From NCBI RefSeq assembly GCF_000172175.1, contig NZ_ABJL02000008.1:1364001-1428000 (forward strand): a stretch of DNA of 64,000 nt. The letters are read 5' to 3'. Below are positions 34,003-43,783 of the stretch, one piece after another. A program made the translations under genes and the position numbers. The notes below the pieces were generated by a model, which was given only the letters and a program-made list of their open reading frames with translations, was not told the origin of the DNA and searched no databases. Each line of letters begins with the position of its first letter. Positions within the stretch are counted from its first letter, which is position 1. The DNA is from Bacteroides intestinalis DSM 17393. Its GTDB lineage: Bacteria; Bacteroidota; Bacteroidia; Bacteroidales; Bacteroidaceae.

Positions 34003-36288
34003 TTAGAATGAAAGACTTGCACTGAATTCCAGCGTAAACGGACGCAAATAGTTACCACTCATATAATGGTCTTTAAACTTGCCTGCTTCTTCCTTACCCA
34101 ACAGTTCTGCACCATTAATCGTGCCGCTGGCACCTTTCTGATTCAGGAAGTTCACTACCGTTGCACCCAGTGAGAGATGTTTATTCACTTTCCAGTTAAT
34201 TCCACCGAAAGTTTCCCAGCGGCCATTGAAATAGAGGACATTGATCAGATTGGCATATGTCTTACCAAAGTAACTGAAGCTAAGCCACAGACGTAAATCG
34301 GGCGTTATGTTATAACTGGGATCTATTTCAGCCAATACCTGGGGAATTTCCTTCACAATATTACCGTTGGCATTCAGATCGGACACTCCTTCAAATGGAG
34401 ATTTAATGAAGTAGTTATTATAAGTGGGCTTCTGGTAAGTGAACAGGGCATGCAAATGAAAACCTTTGAAGGGATTGATTTCAGCAGAAGTAGTCCAGCC
34501 CAATGTCTTGATATCGTAAATCAACAAAGTGGTCTTGGATTGCGTTGTTCCCGGCTTGGTTACATTCTGCTGGTCTATGTTATTCGACTTAGAGATATAG
34601 GTAATCATAGAAGTCAGGTTTATCCAGTCATTCTGATAGAATAATCCACCACGCAACAAGGGGATGGTCACACGCTTATACTGTTCCTCAGTTGGGCCGG
34701 TTCCTGCATATTCATTAATGCGCGGAAAACGGGTAGCAATAGTTCCATCAGCAGTAAGCCCGAAGTTCCTGGTCAGTTTGTAAGTAAATTGTGCCGTTGC
34801 AGCATAATTCAACTTATCTTTTACCACTTTATGCGGCTGTATCTTTTCAGTAGAAAGCACATTCCCTTCATTGTCCGTATATTCATGGGTATCACCAATA
34901 TGGAAACCAGAATAACGGCTGTAAGGAATCTGGTCGGCAGACATACGATAATATTCCAGGCGAGCCCCGTAGTAGACTGTGAATTTCGGGCTTACCTGCC
35001 AATTGTCCGTAAAGTAAGCAGCCAGTTTATTCTCAGTCCCTTTCGTGTACTCAGGGCTCAGTTCATTGAATCCTCTGAATTTACTGGTACTTCCGTCAGC
35101 TTCCACCCGGTTCAGTATCTGCGGATATTCGGTGACGGTTCCCGTCCATTGAAAAGAAGAAGATTGATAATTCAAGTGATAAAACCATTCATTCAACCCC
35201 AGACGTACATCATGGTTACCGACTTTCTTTTTCAACTCAGAGGTTAGCAATACATTCTTCACCTTTCCAAGGTGCAACCAGGTACGTCTACCTTCCACCA
35301 ATCCGGTATAGGCATCTTTCGAACCATCCAGAAAAAGACCATCTTCCTCAGTTGCTTCACTGATATTACTACCGCCGAAATCTACATAATTTGCTTCAGG
35401 AGCATTCATAAACTTGGCATTGAATATCCAATTCAGATTATTATGGAAAGTATAATCAAACAGCATAGCTACTTCATGCGCTCTATTCCCCGTGAAGTCA
35501 CCGAAGCGCCCGCTCTTCATCTTTCCATCCATTACGTCCATATATTGAAAGCGTCCACCTTCGGGAGCATATGAAGAAGTCCCCAACTTGAACCCCGAAA
35601 TTTCTTTTACGCTGCCATCTCCCACATAAATGAACGGAGCAGCATTAATCATCGAACCGAGTGCATTACTTTTCGAGAATTTATAAATAACGGAGAATTT
35701 TCCACGATTGTTATTGAAAAGGCGGGTCAGCCCGGCATGATACAATTGGGTGCGGTCACTGAAGTTTTCAAACTTAGGGGCGAAACTACCCGGATCGAAA
35801 TTCTGATAAATGCTCGCTGTATACAGCCAACGATCTCCGATGCCACCGGACACATTCATGTCCACATTCTGCCATCCGAAGTGATTGGTATGATAATTCA
35901 AGACTCCCTTAAACTCCTTCTGTCCCAATTTAGAGAAAGAATTTACGGAATAAGCAATATTTCCGGTAGCAATAGCAGATTCGGACGGTGTCATTAATCC
36001 GACTTCACCCAGGCTGGCATCGCTGCGCCAGTGAGTAGCCAACTTGTGCACAGCCGAAGAATATACGGCGGGCAATCCGTTCTCATACACATTCACATCT
36101 TCACTGGGAAGTCCGATCTGGATTTCACGAGGCTTGTTAGCATCCGAAGCATTCAGCATCACATTGCGTTCGCTTCCTTCCGTCTTCTTACTACTGATGG
36201 TGTCATTCTCCACCGGACTATTTGCTATCGCAGTAGTAGCGAATAACAAAGCTGCCAATACAACATAAGAAAAGAGACTTACTTTCAT
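34003..36288 (-). CDS. TonB-dependent outer-membrane receptor
   Basis: A 761-residue outer-membrane protein with a signal peptide (about 1-23). A short plug-like region (about 45-130) is followed by a long barrel with alternating strands, many periplasmic turns and an aromatic C-terminus (LRPFTLEFSASLSF). Unlike SusC it lacks the CarboxypepD_reg-like N-terminal domain, and no SusD partner gene is adjacent. Met at 36288 is chosen because the longer version (36324) puts 12 residues ahead of the signal peptide. Its pairing with GH36 suggests uptake of an alpha-galactoside, which is inference. Confidence 0.8.
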   Translation of the reverse strand: MKVSLFSYVVLAALLFATTAIANSPVENDTISSKKTEGSERNVMLNASDANKPREIQIGLPSEDVNVYENGLPAVYSSAVHKLATHWRSDASLGEVGLMTPSESAIATGNIAYSVNSFSKLGQKEFKGVLNYHTNHFGWQNVDMNVSGGIGDRWLYTASIYQNFDPGSFAPKFENFSDRTQLYHAGLTRLFNNNRGKFSVIYKFSKSNALGSMINAAPFIYVGDGSVKEISGFKLGTSSYAPEGGRFQYMDVMDGKMKSGRFGDFTGNRAHEVAMLFDYTFHNNLNWIFNAKFMNAPEANYVDFGGSNISEATEEDGLFLDGSKDAYTGLVEGRRTWLHLGKVKNVLLTSELKKKVGNHDVRLGLNEWFYHLNYQSSSFQWTGTVTEYPQILNRVEADGSTSKFRGFNELSPEYTKGTENKLAAYFTDNWQVSPKFTVYYGARLEYYRMSADQIPYSRYSGFHIGDTHEYTDNEGNVLSTEKIQPHKVVKDKLNYAATAQFTYKLTRNFGLTADGTIATRFPRINEYAGTGPTEEQYKRVTIPLLRGGLFYQNDWINLTSMITYISKSNNIDQQNVTKPGTTQSKTTLLIYDIKTLGWTTSAEINPFKGFHLHALFTYQKPTYNNYFIKSPFEGVSDLNANGNIVKEIPQVLAEIDPSYNITPDLRLWLSFSYFGKTYANLINVLYFNGRWETFGGINWKVNKHLSLGATVVNFLNQKGASGTINGAELLGKEEAGKFKDHYMSGNYLRPFTLEFSASLSF

Positions 36289-36364
36289 AATATTAATAGG
36301 ATTTAAAATTAAACTCTTTGCCAAAGGATCGGATGGAAATACATCCTTTATCTTTCAACGAGGG

Positions 36365-36372
36365 CAAAGTTA
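36365..36372 (-). promoter_or_regulatory. -7 element of the receptor/GH36 operon
   Basis: Minus-strand TAACTTTG (36372-36365) matches TAnnTTTG, 77 nt upstream of ATG 36288. Confidence 0.5.
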
Positions 36373-36521
36373 GAAGGTATTATTATGCACTGTTGCCACA
36401 AGTAGTCGTCAGGTAGATTGAAGTGAAGTAGCACACGTCATTATCACACTGATTATAAACATATTACAGGTATTCATTTTATAAAAGCAGGTAGATGTAT
36501 CCGTTTGCTAAAAACTTTTAA

Positions 36522-36529
36522 TATCTTTG
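36522..36529 (+). promoter_or_regulatory. -7 element of the DUF6377-type regulator
   Basis: TATCTTTG lies 30 nt upstream of ATG 36559. The nearest TTTG (36504-36507) is only 14 nt away, so the -33 is uncertain. Confidence 0.45.
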
Positions 36530-36558
36530 TATTTGTCTACTTTAAATGAATATACCCT

Positions 36559-38166
36559 ATGAAAAGATACTTGTTATCAGGATTATTTCTACTATTTATG
36601 CTTGTACCTTTTCGTGCAGCGAATAAAACGGACTTATCCAATGAATTGGAATCAGCTTTAAAACAGCGCAACCAATACTCGCTCCAAAAGGAAACCCGGA
36701 TTGACAGCCTAAAACATTTGCTATATCCGGCAATGGATAAAAATGAACGCTTCCGATTATACAATGCCATTTATGAAGAGTACTATACATATCGTTTCGA
36801 TTCGGCCATGCTCTATGTAGACAGGGAAGAACAAGTGGCCATGCAACTTTCAAATCCTACTTATCGCAATCTGAGCATCATTCACCGTTCAGTACTTCTT
36901 TCCACTTCAGGCTATTTCAGCGAATCCATTCAGAATCTGGCACAAATAGACTCACGCACTTTAGATGCTCCGTCAAAGATAGAATACTATGTCGCCTGTG
37001 AATGGGCTTACAGTATGTGGGCCGAATACTCCAATGATAAAGTATATGCCCCCCGCTATTATGAAAAAGAGATGCTCTATCAGGATTCTCTAATCAGCGT
37101 ACTGCCCGTCGGTTCGTCATTACACGACTACTGGAAAGGAGAAAATCTCTATCGTCACCAAAGATATCCCGAAGCGAAAGAATACTACCAAAAAGCACTG
37201 GAAGGAGTTCCCGTAAATGTTCGTCTTTATGCTATGGTTACTTACGGTCTGGCATTAGTACATTCTAAATTAGGGAATTGGGACGAATACGAGCATTATC
37301 TGATCAAAGCTGCTATTTCGGATCAGGTATGCCCGCTTAAGGAAAACCTGGCTCTGCAGGAACTTGCCTTATATATCTTTAAAAATAAAAGTGGAGAAGT
37401 ATCGCGTGCTAACCGCTACCTGAATTATTCCATGGAAGACGCACAGTTTTATAACAATCGTCTCCGCATGCTCGAGATAGCGAAGAAATTCCCTTCTATC
37501 GTACTGTCTTATCAGGAACAGAACCTTATTAAAAGTAAACGACTACAATGGTCACTGATATGTATCAGTATATTATCTATCGGACTAGTTATTTCCCTGA
37601 TCTATATTTACCGGCAAATGCACCAACTTCATAAACGCAGAGAGATACTGGCGGATATGAATCAGGCATTACAGCATCTGAATAAAGCATTAGTAGAGAC
37701 CAATCATACACGTGAAGAATATGTAAGCCTGTTCATGGATCTGTGTGCTGCCTATATAGATAAACTGAATAAATACCAGGATTTGGTAAAACGCAAAGTG
37801 AAAGCAAAACAAACGGATGATCTTTTGAAGTTAGTCAATACCACTAAACTATCAGACACCGATGCGAAAGAATTCTTTGTAAACTTCGATACTGCATTTC
37901 TGAACTTATACCCCAAATTTATAGAAGAATTTAATGCATTATTACGAGAAGGTGAAGAAATCATTCCTAAAAGAGGAGAGATATTGAATACGGAGCTCCG
38001 TATATTTGCATTGATACGTATGGGGATTAAAGATAGCTCTAAGATAGCCACCCTCCTGTTCTATTCGCCACAAACTATTTACAATCATCGGAGCGTAGTA
38101 AAAAATAAGGCTAAGATGAGAGATAGTTTTGAAAAGCAGGTGGAGGAACTTTGTGCAGTAATGTAA
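36559..38166 (+). CDS. Membrane-anchored TPR regulator with C-terminal helix-turn-helix (DUF6377-like)
   Basis: A 535-residue protein: signal peptide (about 1-20), helical TPR-like periplasmic region (about 25-310), one membrane segment (about 325-348), a cytoplasmic coiled coil, and a C-terminal region with a LuxR-like helix-turn-helix (IFALIRMGIKDSSKIATLL, then SPQTIYNHRS). This is the Bacteroidetes DUF6377 layout; members are proposed to be membrane-tethered transcription regulators. It is divergent from the receptor/GH36 operon (270-nt gap) and so is a candidate regulator of it. It also lies directly before the MACPF gene on the same strand, which has its own promoter. Confidence 0.75.
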   Translation: MKRYLLSGLFLLFMLVPFRAANKTDLSNELESALKQRNQYSLQKETRIDSLKHLLYPAMDKNERFRLYNAIYEEYYTYRFDSAMLYVDREEQVAMQLSNPTYRNLSIIHRSVLLSTSGYFSESIQNLAQIDSRTLDAPSKIEYYVACEWAYSMWAEYSNDKVYAPRYYEKEMLYQDSLISVLPVGSSLHDYWKGENLYRHQRYPEAKEYYQKALEGVPVNVRLYAMVTYGLALVHSKLGNWDEYEHYLIKAAISDQVCPLKENLALQELALYIFKNKSGEVSRANRYLNYSMEDAQFYNNRLRMLEIAKKFPSIVLSYQEQNLIKSKRLQWSLICISILSIGLVISLIYIYRQMHQLHKRREILADMNQALQHLNKALVETNHTREEYVSLFMDLCAAYIDKLNKYQDLVKRKVKAKQTDDLLKLVNTTKLSDTDAKEFFVNFDTAFLNLYPKFIEEFNALLREGEEIIPKRGEILNTELRIFALIRMGIKDSSKIATLLFYSPQTIYNHRSVVKNKAKMRDSFEKQVEELCAVM

Positions 38167-38220
38167 AATCGTCGATAATATAAAACAAGACACTTTTTCT
38201 GTAAAAAAGGACGTGTACAC

Positions 38221-38251
38221 ATTGCCCCTTCAAATACTTCTGTTACTTTTG
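38221..38251 (+). promoter_or_regulatory. Promoter of the MACPF lipoprotein gene
   Basis: ATTG (38221-38224, one mismatch to TTTG), a 19-nt spacer and TACTTTTG (38244-38251) lie about 40 nt before ATG 38291. Confidence 0.6.
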
Positions 38252-38290
38252 CCTACAAATACAATATAACTACTAGAAAACTATTATTTT

Positions 38291-39715
38291 ATGAAAAAGC
38301 TATTCTATTTTGTCATTCTGGCATGTATTTCATATGCATGTTCCTCAGATTCAGATTTCACCCCGGAAGATGAAACTCCTTCTGATGTCTATGAACTCAA
38401 AGCTATTCCTGACAAGGAAGTCATTTTCAAAACCTACCCGGCAAATATGAAGCAAATTCTTGGTGCGGGCTACGATGTTACCGCTGATTACTTAAGTCCC
38501 GAAGCCATAAAAGCTCCCATAATAGATTTGGAGAAGTTAGAAAACAACGATGAAGATAATATCTATCGTATGCGGGCAAATGCTTCCGAACCCAGAGACT
38601 ACGCTGGAGAAAATGCAACAACGTTCCTGACCGACATGACCAATAACCTAATACTGGGAGACATAAATTCCAGGAATGCTCTATCGATCGGTACCATTCT
38701 CAAGCACAAAGAGTTCGAATCTGACTACAACCATTCTTCACAATATTCTTTTGCTTCCAGTGAACAGCTATTTACGGCGGAACGCTGGTACTTTTCGTTC
38801 TTCTATAACTCAGAGAAATATAAATACAGATACCTTACGCAGGAGTTTGAAAATGATGTTGCCAGTCTGACAGCAGAAGATATCATAAATAAATATGGCA
38901 CACACCTTTTAGTGGACGTCGGCATAGGGGCACGATTCAGAGGACTTTTCCGGACAGCAGTGCCTACAGCGACATCGGCTGCCAGCAGTGCAAGAATCAC
39001 CTTACTCAGCGCTTTGACAAAAATAGGCCAGCAAGGTCTCTTTACCGGAAGCGGTGTCGGCGGGTGGGAAGAAGAAGTGGCACAAAGCATAGGAGGCCAG
39101 CTTATACTGGAATTCTATGGAGGAAATACAAGCCTATTGACTTCACAGCCGATAACCGATGGCTTCAATGCCTGGTGGAAGTCCTTCAATGAAGAAAATT
39201 ATACCTTGACTAAAATCACTCAAGACAAAGTTCTTCCTATTTATGAACTGATAGCGGATGCCACCAAAAGAAAACAAGTGAAAGATGCCATAGAAAAATA
39301 TATTTCCAACCAAAAGTTATCATCTGTTTCCACAACTCCGTTACTTCAGGCTTGGAATGGCAAAAATCACACATACGATACATCTTATTTAGATATTGCA
39401 GTGCACTCCAACAGAAAATATGAAGGAGCCGTTTGTTCCATCTACAAACAGCAAAGAACACATACCGTGCCTCTGTATTTATATAGCAACGGACAAAAAC
39501 AACGTTTATCCGTAGAGCCATTACAAGCAGACGCCGGATGGCAACTGGAAAAAGAACTGGGATATGTATATACTTCACCTGTAGACGGAGCCATTCCTCT
39601 ATACGAAGCAGCAAATGAAAATGATTATTGTTACACTACAGAAGACAAACAGGAATATGGAATAGCAGGAAGTTGGAAGAAAACAGGTATTGTATGCTAC
39701 ACAATGCCCTTATAA
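38291..39715 (+). CDS. MACPF-domain lipoprotein, candidate Bacteroidales secreted antimicrobial protein
   Basis: A 474-residue exported protein with a lipobox (SYAC, Cys17). The central region has the membrane-attack-complex/perforin signature YGTHL at residues 202-206 followed by a Gly-rich turn (DVGIGARFRG), and Gly-rich segments such as GSGVGGWEEEV. The C-terminal 120 residues form a separate beta-rich part that resembles the receptor- or membrane-binding modules of related Bacteroides proteins. MACPF proteins of Bacteroidales (BSAPs) are pore-forming toxins that kill related strains. No recognised immunity gene is adjacent. Own promoter upstream, hairpin downstream. MACPF assignment is strong; antibacterial function is inferred. 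Confidence 0.82.
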   Translation: MKKLFYFVILACISYACSSDSDFTPEDETPSDVYELKAIPDKEVIFKTYPANMKQILGAGYDVTADYLSPEAIKAPIIDLEKLENNDEDNIYRMRANASEPRDYAGENATTFLTDMTNNLILGDINSRNALSIGTILKHKEFESDYNHSSQYSFASSEQLFTAERWYFSFFYNSEKYKYRYLTQEFENDVASLTAEDIINKYGTHLLVDVGIGARFRGLFRTAVPTATSAASSARITLLSALTKIGQQGLFTGSGVGGWEEEVAQSIGGQLILEFYGGNTSLLTSQPITDGFNAWWKSFNEENYTLTKITQDKVLPIYELIADATKRKQVKDAIEKYISNQKLSSVSTTPLLQAWNGKNHTYDTSYLDIAVHSNRKYEGAVCSIYKQQRTHTVPLYLYSNGQKQRLSVEPLQADAGWQLEKELGYVYTSPVDGAIPLYEAANENDYCYTTEDKQEYGIAGSWKKTGIVCYTMPL

Positions 39716-39742
39716 TACCAAATTAGTTGCCATATAAATGAA

Positions 39743-39786
39743 TCTCCTTTATCATTACCATATCAGAATAGTAATGATAAAGGAGA
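39743..39786. terminator. Hairpin between convergent MACPF and fructokinase genes
   Basis: A perfect 16-bp stem (39743-39758 with 39771-39786) with a 12-nt loop lies in the 100-nt convergent gap. A likely shared terminator; the flanking T-runs are short. Confidence 0.7.
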
Positions 39787-39815
39787 AAACAATCTAATTG
39801 TAACCTTTCAGGTAG

Positions 39816-40700
39816 TTACTCCAACCGACTCTTAAAAGCATAAGGTAATTCCGGCATAGCCCCACTCTGTGTACAAACATAAGCAGAAACTTCTACGGCC
39901 AGTTTATGTGCTTCAGGAACAGGTTTTCCACTAAGTATGGCAGATGTGAAAGCAGCAGTAAATGAATCACCCGCTCCCACAGTATCGGCAACAGGAACTG
40001 TCGGTGTGTCCTGATAAGATACTACACCAGGAGTAAATACATAGCTGCCATTGGTTCCACAAGTCAGAATCAGCATCTTCAGATTGTATTTAGCCAGAAG
40101 TATCCAGCATTTATCCTGTAAATCGATACCCGGATAACCAAAGATGCGACTGATTGTCACCAATTCCTCATCATTGATTTTAAGGATATTGCAACGACGC
40201 ATAGATTCGCAAAGAATCTCCTTCGTATAAAATCCCTGGCGAAGATTAATATCGAAAATCTTAATCTGATCTTCTCCGTCAGGCATTGTATCCAAAAAGC
40301 GCTGGATAGTAGCCCGACTCACAGGACTGCGTTGAGCCAGAGAACCGAAACAAACAGCACGGGTAGAAAGAGCCAGCCGTTTCAAATCGTCCGTAAAAGG
40401 AATATTATCCCAAGCTACCCCCTCTTTAATTTCATAACAAGGTACACCGACAGCATCAAGAGTAACCTGTACCGTACCCGTAGGGTAATCCACCTGTTCT
40501 ATCTGGCAAGTCAGCTTCTTTTGAGCAAAAACATCCAATATTTCCCGTCCATCAGCATCACGCCCTACAGCACTTACGACACGACTGTCAAAACCAAACT
40601 GTGATACATGATAAGCGAAATTGGCAGGTGCACCACCTATTTTCTTTCCTTCGGGCAGCACATCCCAAAGTGCTTCACCCATTCCAACGATTGTATTCAT
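39816..40700 (-). CDS. Fructokinase (PfkB family)
   Basis: A 294-residue PfkB-family kinase, predicted to phosphorylate fructose delivered by the permease encoded upstream. It shows GMGEALWDVLPEGKKIGGAPANFAYH-type N-terminal binding motifs, TCGTNGSYVF in the nucleotide region and the catalytic DTVGAGDSFTAAF motif near residue 240. It is the last gene of the minus-strand unit MFS permease / GH32 / kinase, 53 nt after GH32, matching the gene content of the B. thetaiotaomicron fructan locus (BT1757). Function is well supported by context. Confidence 0.9.
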   Translation of the reverse strand: MNTIVGMGEALWDVLPEGKKIGGAPANFAYHVSQFGFDSRVVSAVGRDADGREILDVFAQKKLTCQIEQVDYPTGTVQVTLDAVGVPCYEIKEGVAWDNIPFTDDLKRLALSTRAVCFGSLAQRSPVSRATIQRFLDTMPDGEDQIKIFDINLRQGFYTKEILCESMRRCNILKINDEELVTISRIFGYPGIDLQDKCWILLAKYNLKMLILTCGTNGSYVFTPGVVSYQDTPTVPVADTVGAGDSFTAAFTSAILSGKPVPEAHKLAVEVSAYVCTQSGAMPELPYAFKSRLE

Positions 40701-40753
40701 ATATAAATAAGTTGTTACTCTCCGAAAAGAGATTGATTTAAACCATTAATAAA

Positions 40754-42397
40754 TTATTTGTCCCATATTGATTTACCCCCAAATACTTGTAGATCCTTAA
40801 TATCAATATTATTCCCCCAGAAATGAAATCCTTCCTTATTATTCTTATCCGGCTTTCTAACCATTGAAAATGAATATGCTCCGTTATCGACAAACACTTC
40901 AATAGAAGTTCTGTCTATATATATATCGGCAGTTATTTCCATACTTGTCATATCATCAGGAGAGTAGAACACGCCATTTATTGTATTCGGATTAAGATCG
41001 TAAGTAAGCATTTGCTGGCCAAACAAATTAAATCCGGCACTAGTTGCATGAGACAACTTGAATGTGGTTTTAATTCTAAGGTAATCTGCATTTTCAAATT
41101 CTTTCAGCAACTCATTGGCTTCATTTGCCTTGAGAGAATTCCATTGACGGAGAGGCGTAAACAACTGCTCGGATTCCTTAATCGGGACATTAAATAATCT
41201 TGGTCCATCTTTAGTAGTCCGAAGGGTAAGCTCCGTTGGCAAACACATCATACCATTAAAAGGCATTCCCGGATGACTGATTCGCCCCCACCCTATTTGA
41301 ATACGTCGTCCGTCGGGCATATTGGTAAATGTCTGCGCAGCATATATAGAGCCTGTTGTATATTGATATTTTCCCATTTCCGGTTTAAAAACTTTCCCAT
41401 TGAACGAACCAAGCATATAGGTGCCTGTGGCACCATACATCACCCACTTCGTATTATTCGGATCTCCATCAATAGGCAATTCAAACAACTCAGGACATTC
41501 CCAAAATCCGGTTATATGGCTTTGATAAGTCCACTCTTTCAAATTGGAAGAAATGTAAATAGAGTGTCCATCACGTTCATTCAGCACCATAACCCAGTGC
41601 TTACCGGGTTTATACCAGAATACTTTCGGATCACGCGTATCTATACTATTCCAGATATGCTTCGAATCAATCACAGGATTCTCCGGATATTTGGTAAAAG
41701 TACGCCCATTGTCAAGACTATATGCTATACATTGCACTTGCTTATCCGGGCTGGCAGCTGTATAAGCCACTATCATGGCAGGAACATTATCTCTATTATA
41801 CCCTGCAGTATTTTCATAATCTGTCACTGCTGATCCTGAATACATTGTACCTAAATGATCTGGATAAAGAGCATCCGGTAGTTCTTCCCAATGAATTAAG
41901 TCTTTGCTTACAGCATGTCCCCAGTGCATATTTTCCCAGTCGCGTTCATAGGGATTATGCTGATAAAACAAATGATACTCTCCATCATGGTATATCAGCC
42001 CGTTAGGGTCATTTATCCAGCCACGGCGAGTAGTAAAATGGAATTGCGGACGGTTCGTTTCCCGATAAAGGCTGTCATGTCCGGCTATAAAATCATCCTG
42101 GTATATTTTACTTAACCCCTTTTCATCTCCCTCATAACTTATCCTTATTGTTTTACCTTTAAGATCGGAAACATCTTTAAACACCCAATAATCAGCTTCG
42201 CCGGATGCCAGACGGATCACTACCGACAAATCGGGCTTACCTTCCGATTTAAAAGTCATTTTCGCCCTTTCCTGTTTATGAGAAACAGGAAAATTCAGAT
42301 ACTTTTTGTTGATTTTCAATTCAATGTCACCAGAAAACGCCCAATTACACGAAAGTAAAAATGCGCCGGTCAATAATAGTCTTAAGATTAACTTCAT
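40754..42397 (-). CDS. GH32 beta-fructosidase (levanase/invertase type)
   Basis: A 547-residue exported enzyme that releases fructose from fructan or sucrose-type sugars. N-terminal signal with a possible lipobox (LLSC); an extra beta domain (about 22-110) precedes the five-bladed propeller. Catalytic residues: nucleophile Asp130 in WINDPNG, TRDPKVFW, and the acid/base Glu in WECPELFELP. A C-terminal beta-sandwich holds SIEVFVDNG. It lies 20 nt downstream of the permease gene and before fructokinase. By position it matches BT1759. Exo-action in the periplasm is inferred. Confidence 0.93.
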   Translation of the reverse strand: MKLILRLLLTGAFLLSCNWAFSGDIELKINKKYLNFPVSHKQERAKMTFKSEGKPDLSVVIRLASGEADYWVFKDVSDLKGKTIRISYEGDEKGLSKIYQDDFIAGHDSLYRETNRPQFHFTTRRGWINDPNGLIYHDGEYHLFYQHNPYERDWENMHWGHAVSKDLIHWEELPDALYPDHLGTMYSGSAVTDYENTAGYNRDNVPAMIVAYTAASPDKQVQCIAYSLDNGRTFTKYPENPVIDSKHIWNSIDTRDPKVFWYKPGKHWVMVLNERDGHSIYISSNLKEWTYQSHITGFWECPELFELPIDGDPNNTKWVMYGATGTYMLGSFNGKVFKPEMGKYQYTTGSIYAAQTFTNMPDGRRIQIGWGRISHPGMPFNGMMCLPTELTLRTTKDGPRLFNVPIKESEQLFTPLRQWNSLKANEANELLKEFENADYLRIKTTFKLSHATSAGFNLFGQQMLTYDLNPNTINGVFYSPDDMTSMEITADIYIDRTSIEVFVDNGAYSFSMVRKPDKNNKEGFHFWGNNIDIKDLQVFGGKSIWDK

Positions 42398-42417
42398 ACT
42401 GCAATTTTCCTTTAAAG

Positions 42418-43578
42418 TTATTTCTTTATCTTCAGAGTATAATACAGCAGGTAAAGCACACCGACTGTCATTACCGCTACTGCACCGCTTTGTCCTACCG
42501 CATCACTAGCCAATCCCATTGCCAACGGAAACACCGTTCCACCAAAAAGGCCCATAATCATCAGACCGGAAACTTCGTTCTTCTTGCCCGGCATATACAG
42601 CAATGCCTGCGAAAAGACAATCGAGAATATATTTGAGTTACCATAACCTATCAATGCAATGCAAATATAAATAGATGTTTTTGAATGAAAAACAAAAAGC
42701 CCTATCATTGCCAATAACATCATAAAACTACTGATAGCAAAGAACGATTTGGCATTCATCTTTCTCAAAATGAAAGACCCTGTAAAGCAACCTGCCGTAC
42801 GGAATATAAAATAAAGGCTGGTAGCAAACGCAGCATCATCCAATCCCATACCCAAGCGTTCCATTAAAATCTTAGGTGCGGTAGTATTCGTGCCCACATC
42901 AATTCCTACATGACACATAATGCCGATAAAAGATAGCAGAATAAACGGTTTGCCCAATAGAGCTAAACACTGACCAAATGTAGAAGGTTTGCCTTCTTCT
43001 TTTTCTTCAGCGATCTGTGTCTGCCCTAATAGTAAAACAGCGATTACAGCAATGACCATATAAATAGGGAATAGCACCCGCCAGCCCAGACCAAAGGATG
43101 GAATAGCTTGCGTAGCTCCCCACATGGCAATGTAAGGTGCAAGAAACGAGGCTATCGCTTTCACAAACTGTCCAAAGGTTAGACTACTTGCCAGACGATC
43201 ACCTCTGACAATATTGGGAAGTAACGGATTCAGTGAAGTCTGCATAAGCGCGTTGCCGATACCTAATAAAGAGAAAGAAATCAGCATAAGCGTATAACTA
43301 TCACCGAAAACCGGTAATAATAAAGAAGCAAAGGTCACCAGCAAACTAAGCAGTACCGTCTTTTTCTGTCCGATACGACTCATCAACATACCTGTCGGCA
43401 CGGAAAAGATCAAAAACCAGAAGAAAACCAGCGAGGGAAAGATGTTAGCCTGAGAATCCGTCAGACCTAAATCAGCTTTTACATAATTGGAGGCAATGCC
43501 TACCAGATCAACAAATCCCATGGCGAAGAAACAAAGCATCACCGGGAAGAGCTTGGATAACGAAGAATTTGATTTCAT
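42418..43578 (-). CDS. MFS sugar permease (fructose importer candidate)
   Basis: A 386-residue inner-membrane transporter of the FucP/glucose-galactose-permease group of the major facilitator superfamily, with 12 predicted helices. Typical features: the early FFAMGFVDLVGIASNYVK stretch, GMLMSRIGQKK between helices 2 and 3, and ALMQTSLNPLLPN in helix 4. It is the first gene of the unit with GH32 and fructokinase and carries a copy of the shared CTCGGGAAAGCA motif 32 nt upstream. By context it carries fructose into the cytoplasm, as proposed for BT1758. Confidence 0.9.
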   Translation of the reverse strand: MKSNSSLSKLFPVMLCFFAMGFVDLVGIASNYVKADLGLTDSQANIFPSLVFFWFLIFSVPTGMLMSRIGQKKTVLLSLLVTFASLLLPVFGDSYTLMLISFSLLGIGNALMQTSLNPLLPNIVRGDRLASSLTFGQFVKAIASFLAPYIAMWGATQAIPSFGLGWRVLFPIYMVIAVIAVLLLGQTQIAEEKEEGKPSTFGQCLALLGKPFILLSFIGIMCHVGIDVGTNTTAPKILMERLGMGLDDAAFATSLYFIFRTAGCFTGSFILRKMNAKSFFAISSFMMLLAMIGLFVFHSKTSIYICIALIGYGNSNIFSIVFSQALLYMPGKKNEVSGLMIMGLFGGTVFPLAMGLASDAVGQSGAVAVMTVGVLYLLYYTLKIKK

Positions 43579-43609
43579 GGTTGTATGGTATTAATTTAAG
43601 TATTTCTTG

Positions 43610-43641
43610 CTCGGGAAAGCACGTTGCAAAGGAAGCGAATA
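43610..43641. promoter_or_regulatory. Fructan-locus operator candidate, copy 1 (upstream of the MFS operon)
   Basis: Starts with the 12-bp core CTCGGGAAAGCA, followed by a 20-nt segment nearly identical to copy 2 (46658-46689; three differences over 32 positions). A TTTGTTACAAA palindrome lies further upstream at 43663-43673. Candidate binding site of the HTCS at 25351-28119. Confidence 0.65.
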
Positions 43642-43739
43642 CCACGACAACGGGATAACAATTTTGTTACAAAGAATATCAATTATGATACAGGACTGTT
43701 TTTTAGCCGTATTTGAGCCCTATTATCATCCATTTTAGC

Positions 43740-43747
43740 TACTTTTG
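43740..43747 (+). promoter_or_regulatory. -7 element of the aldose-epimerase-like gene
   Basis: TACTTTTG matches TAnnTTTG, 36 nt before ATG 43784. A TTTG at 43712-43715 is 24 nt away, slightly long. Confidence 0.5.
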
Positions 43748-43783
43748 TATAAGTATATACAGCAAACTCATAAATAAATCATT

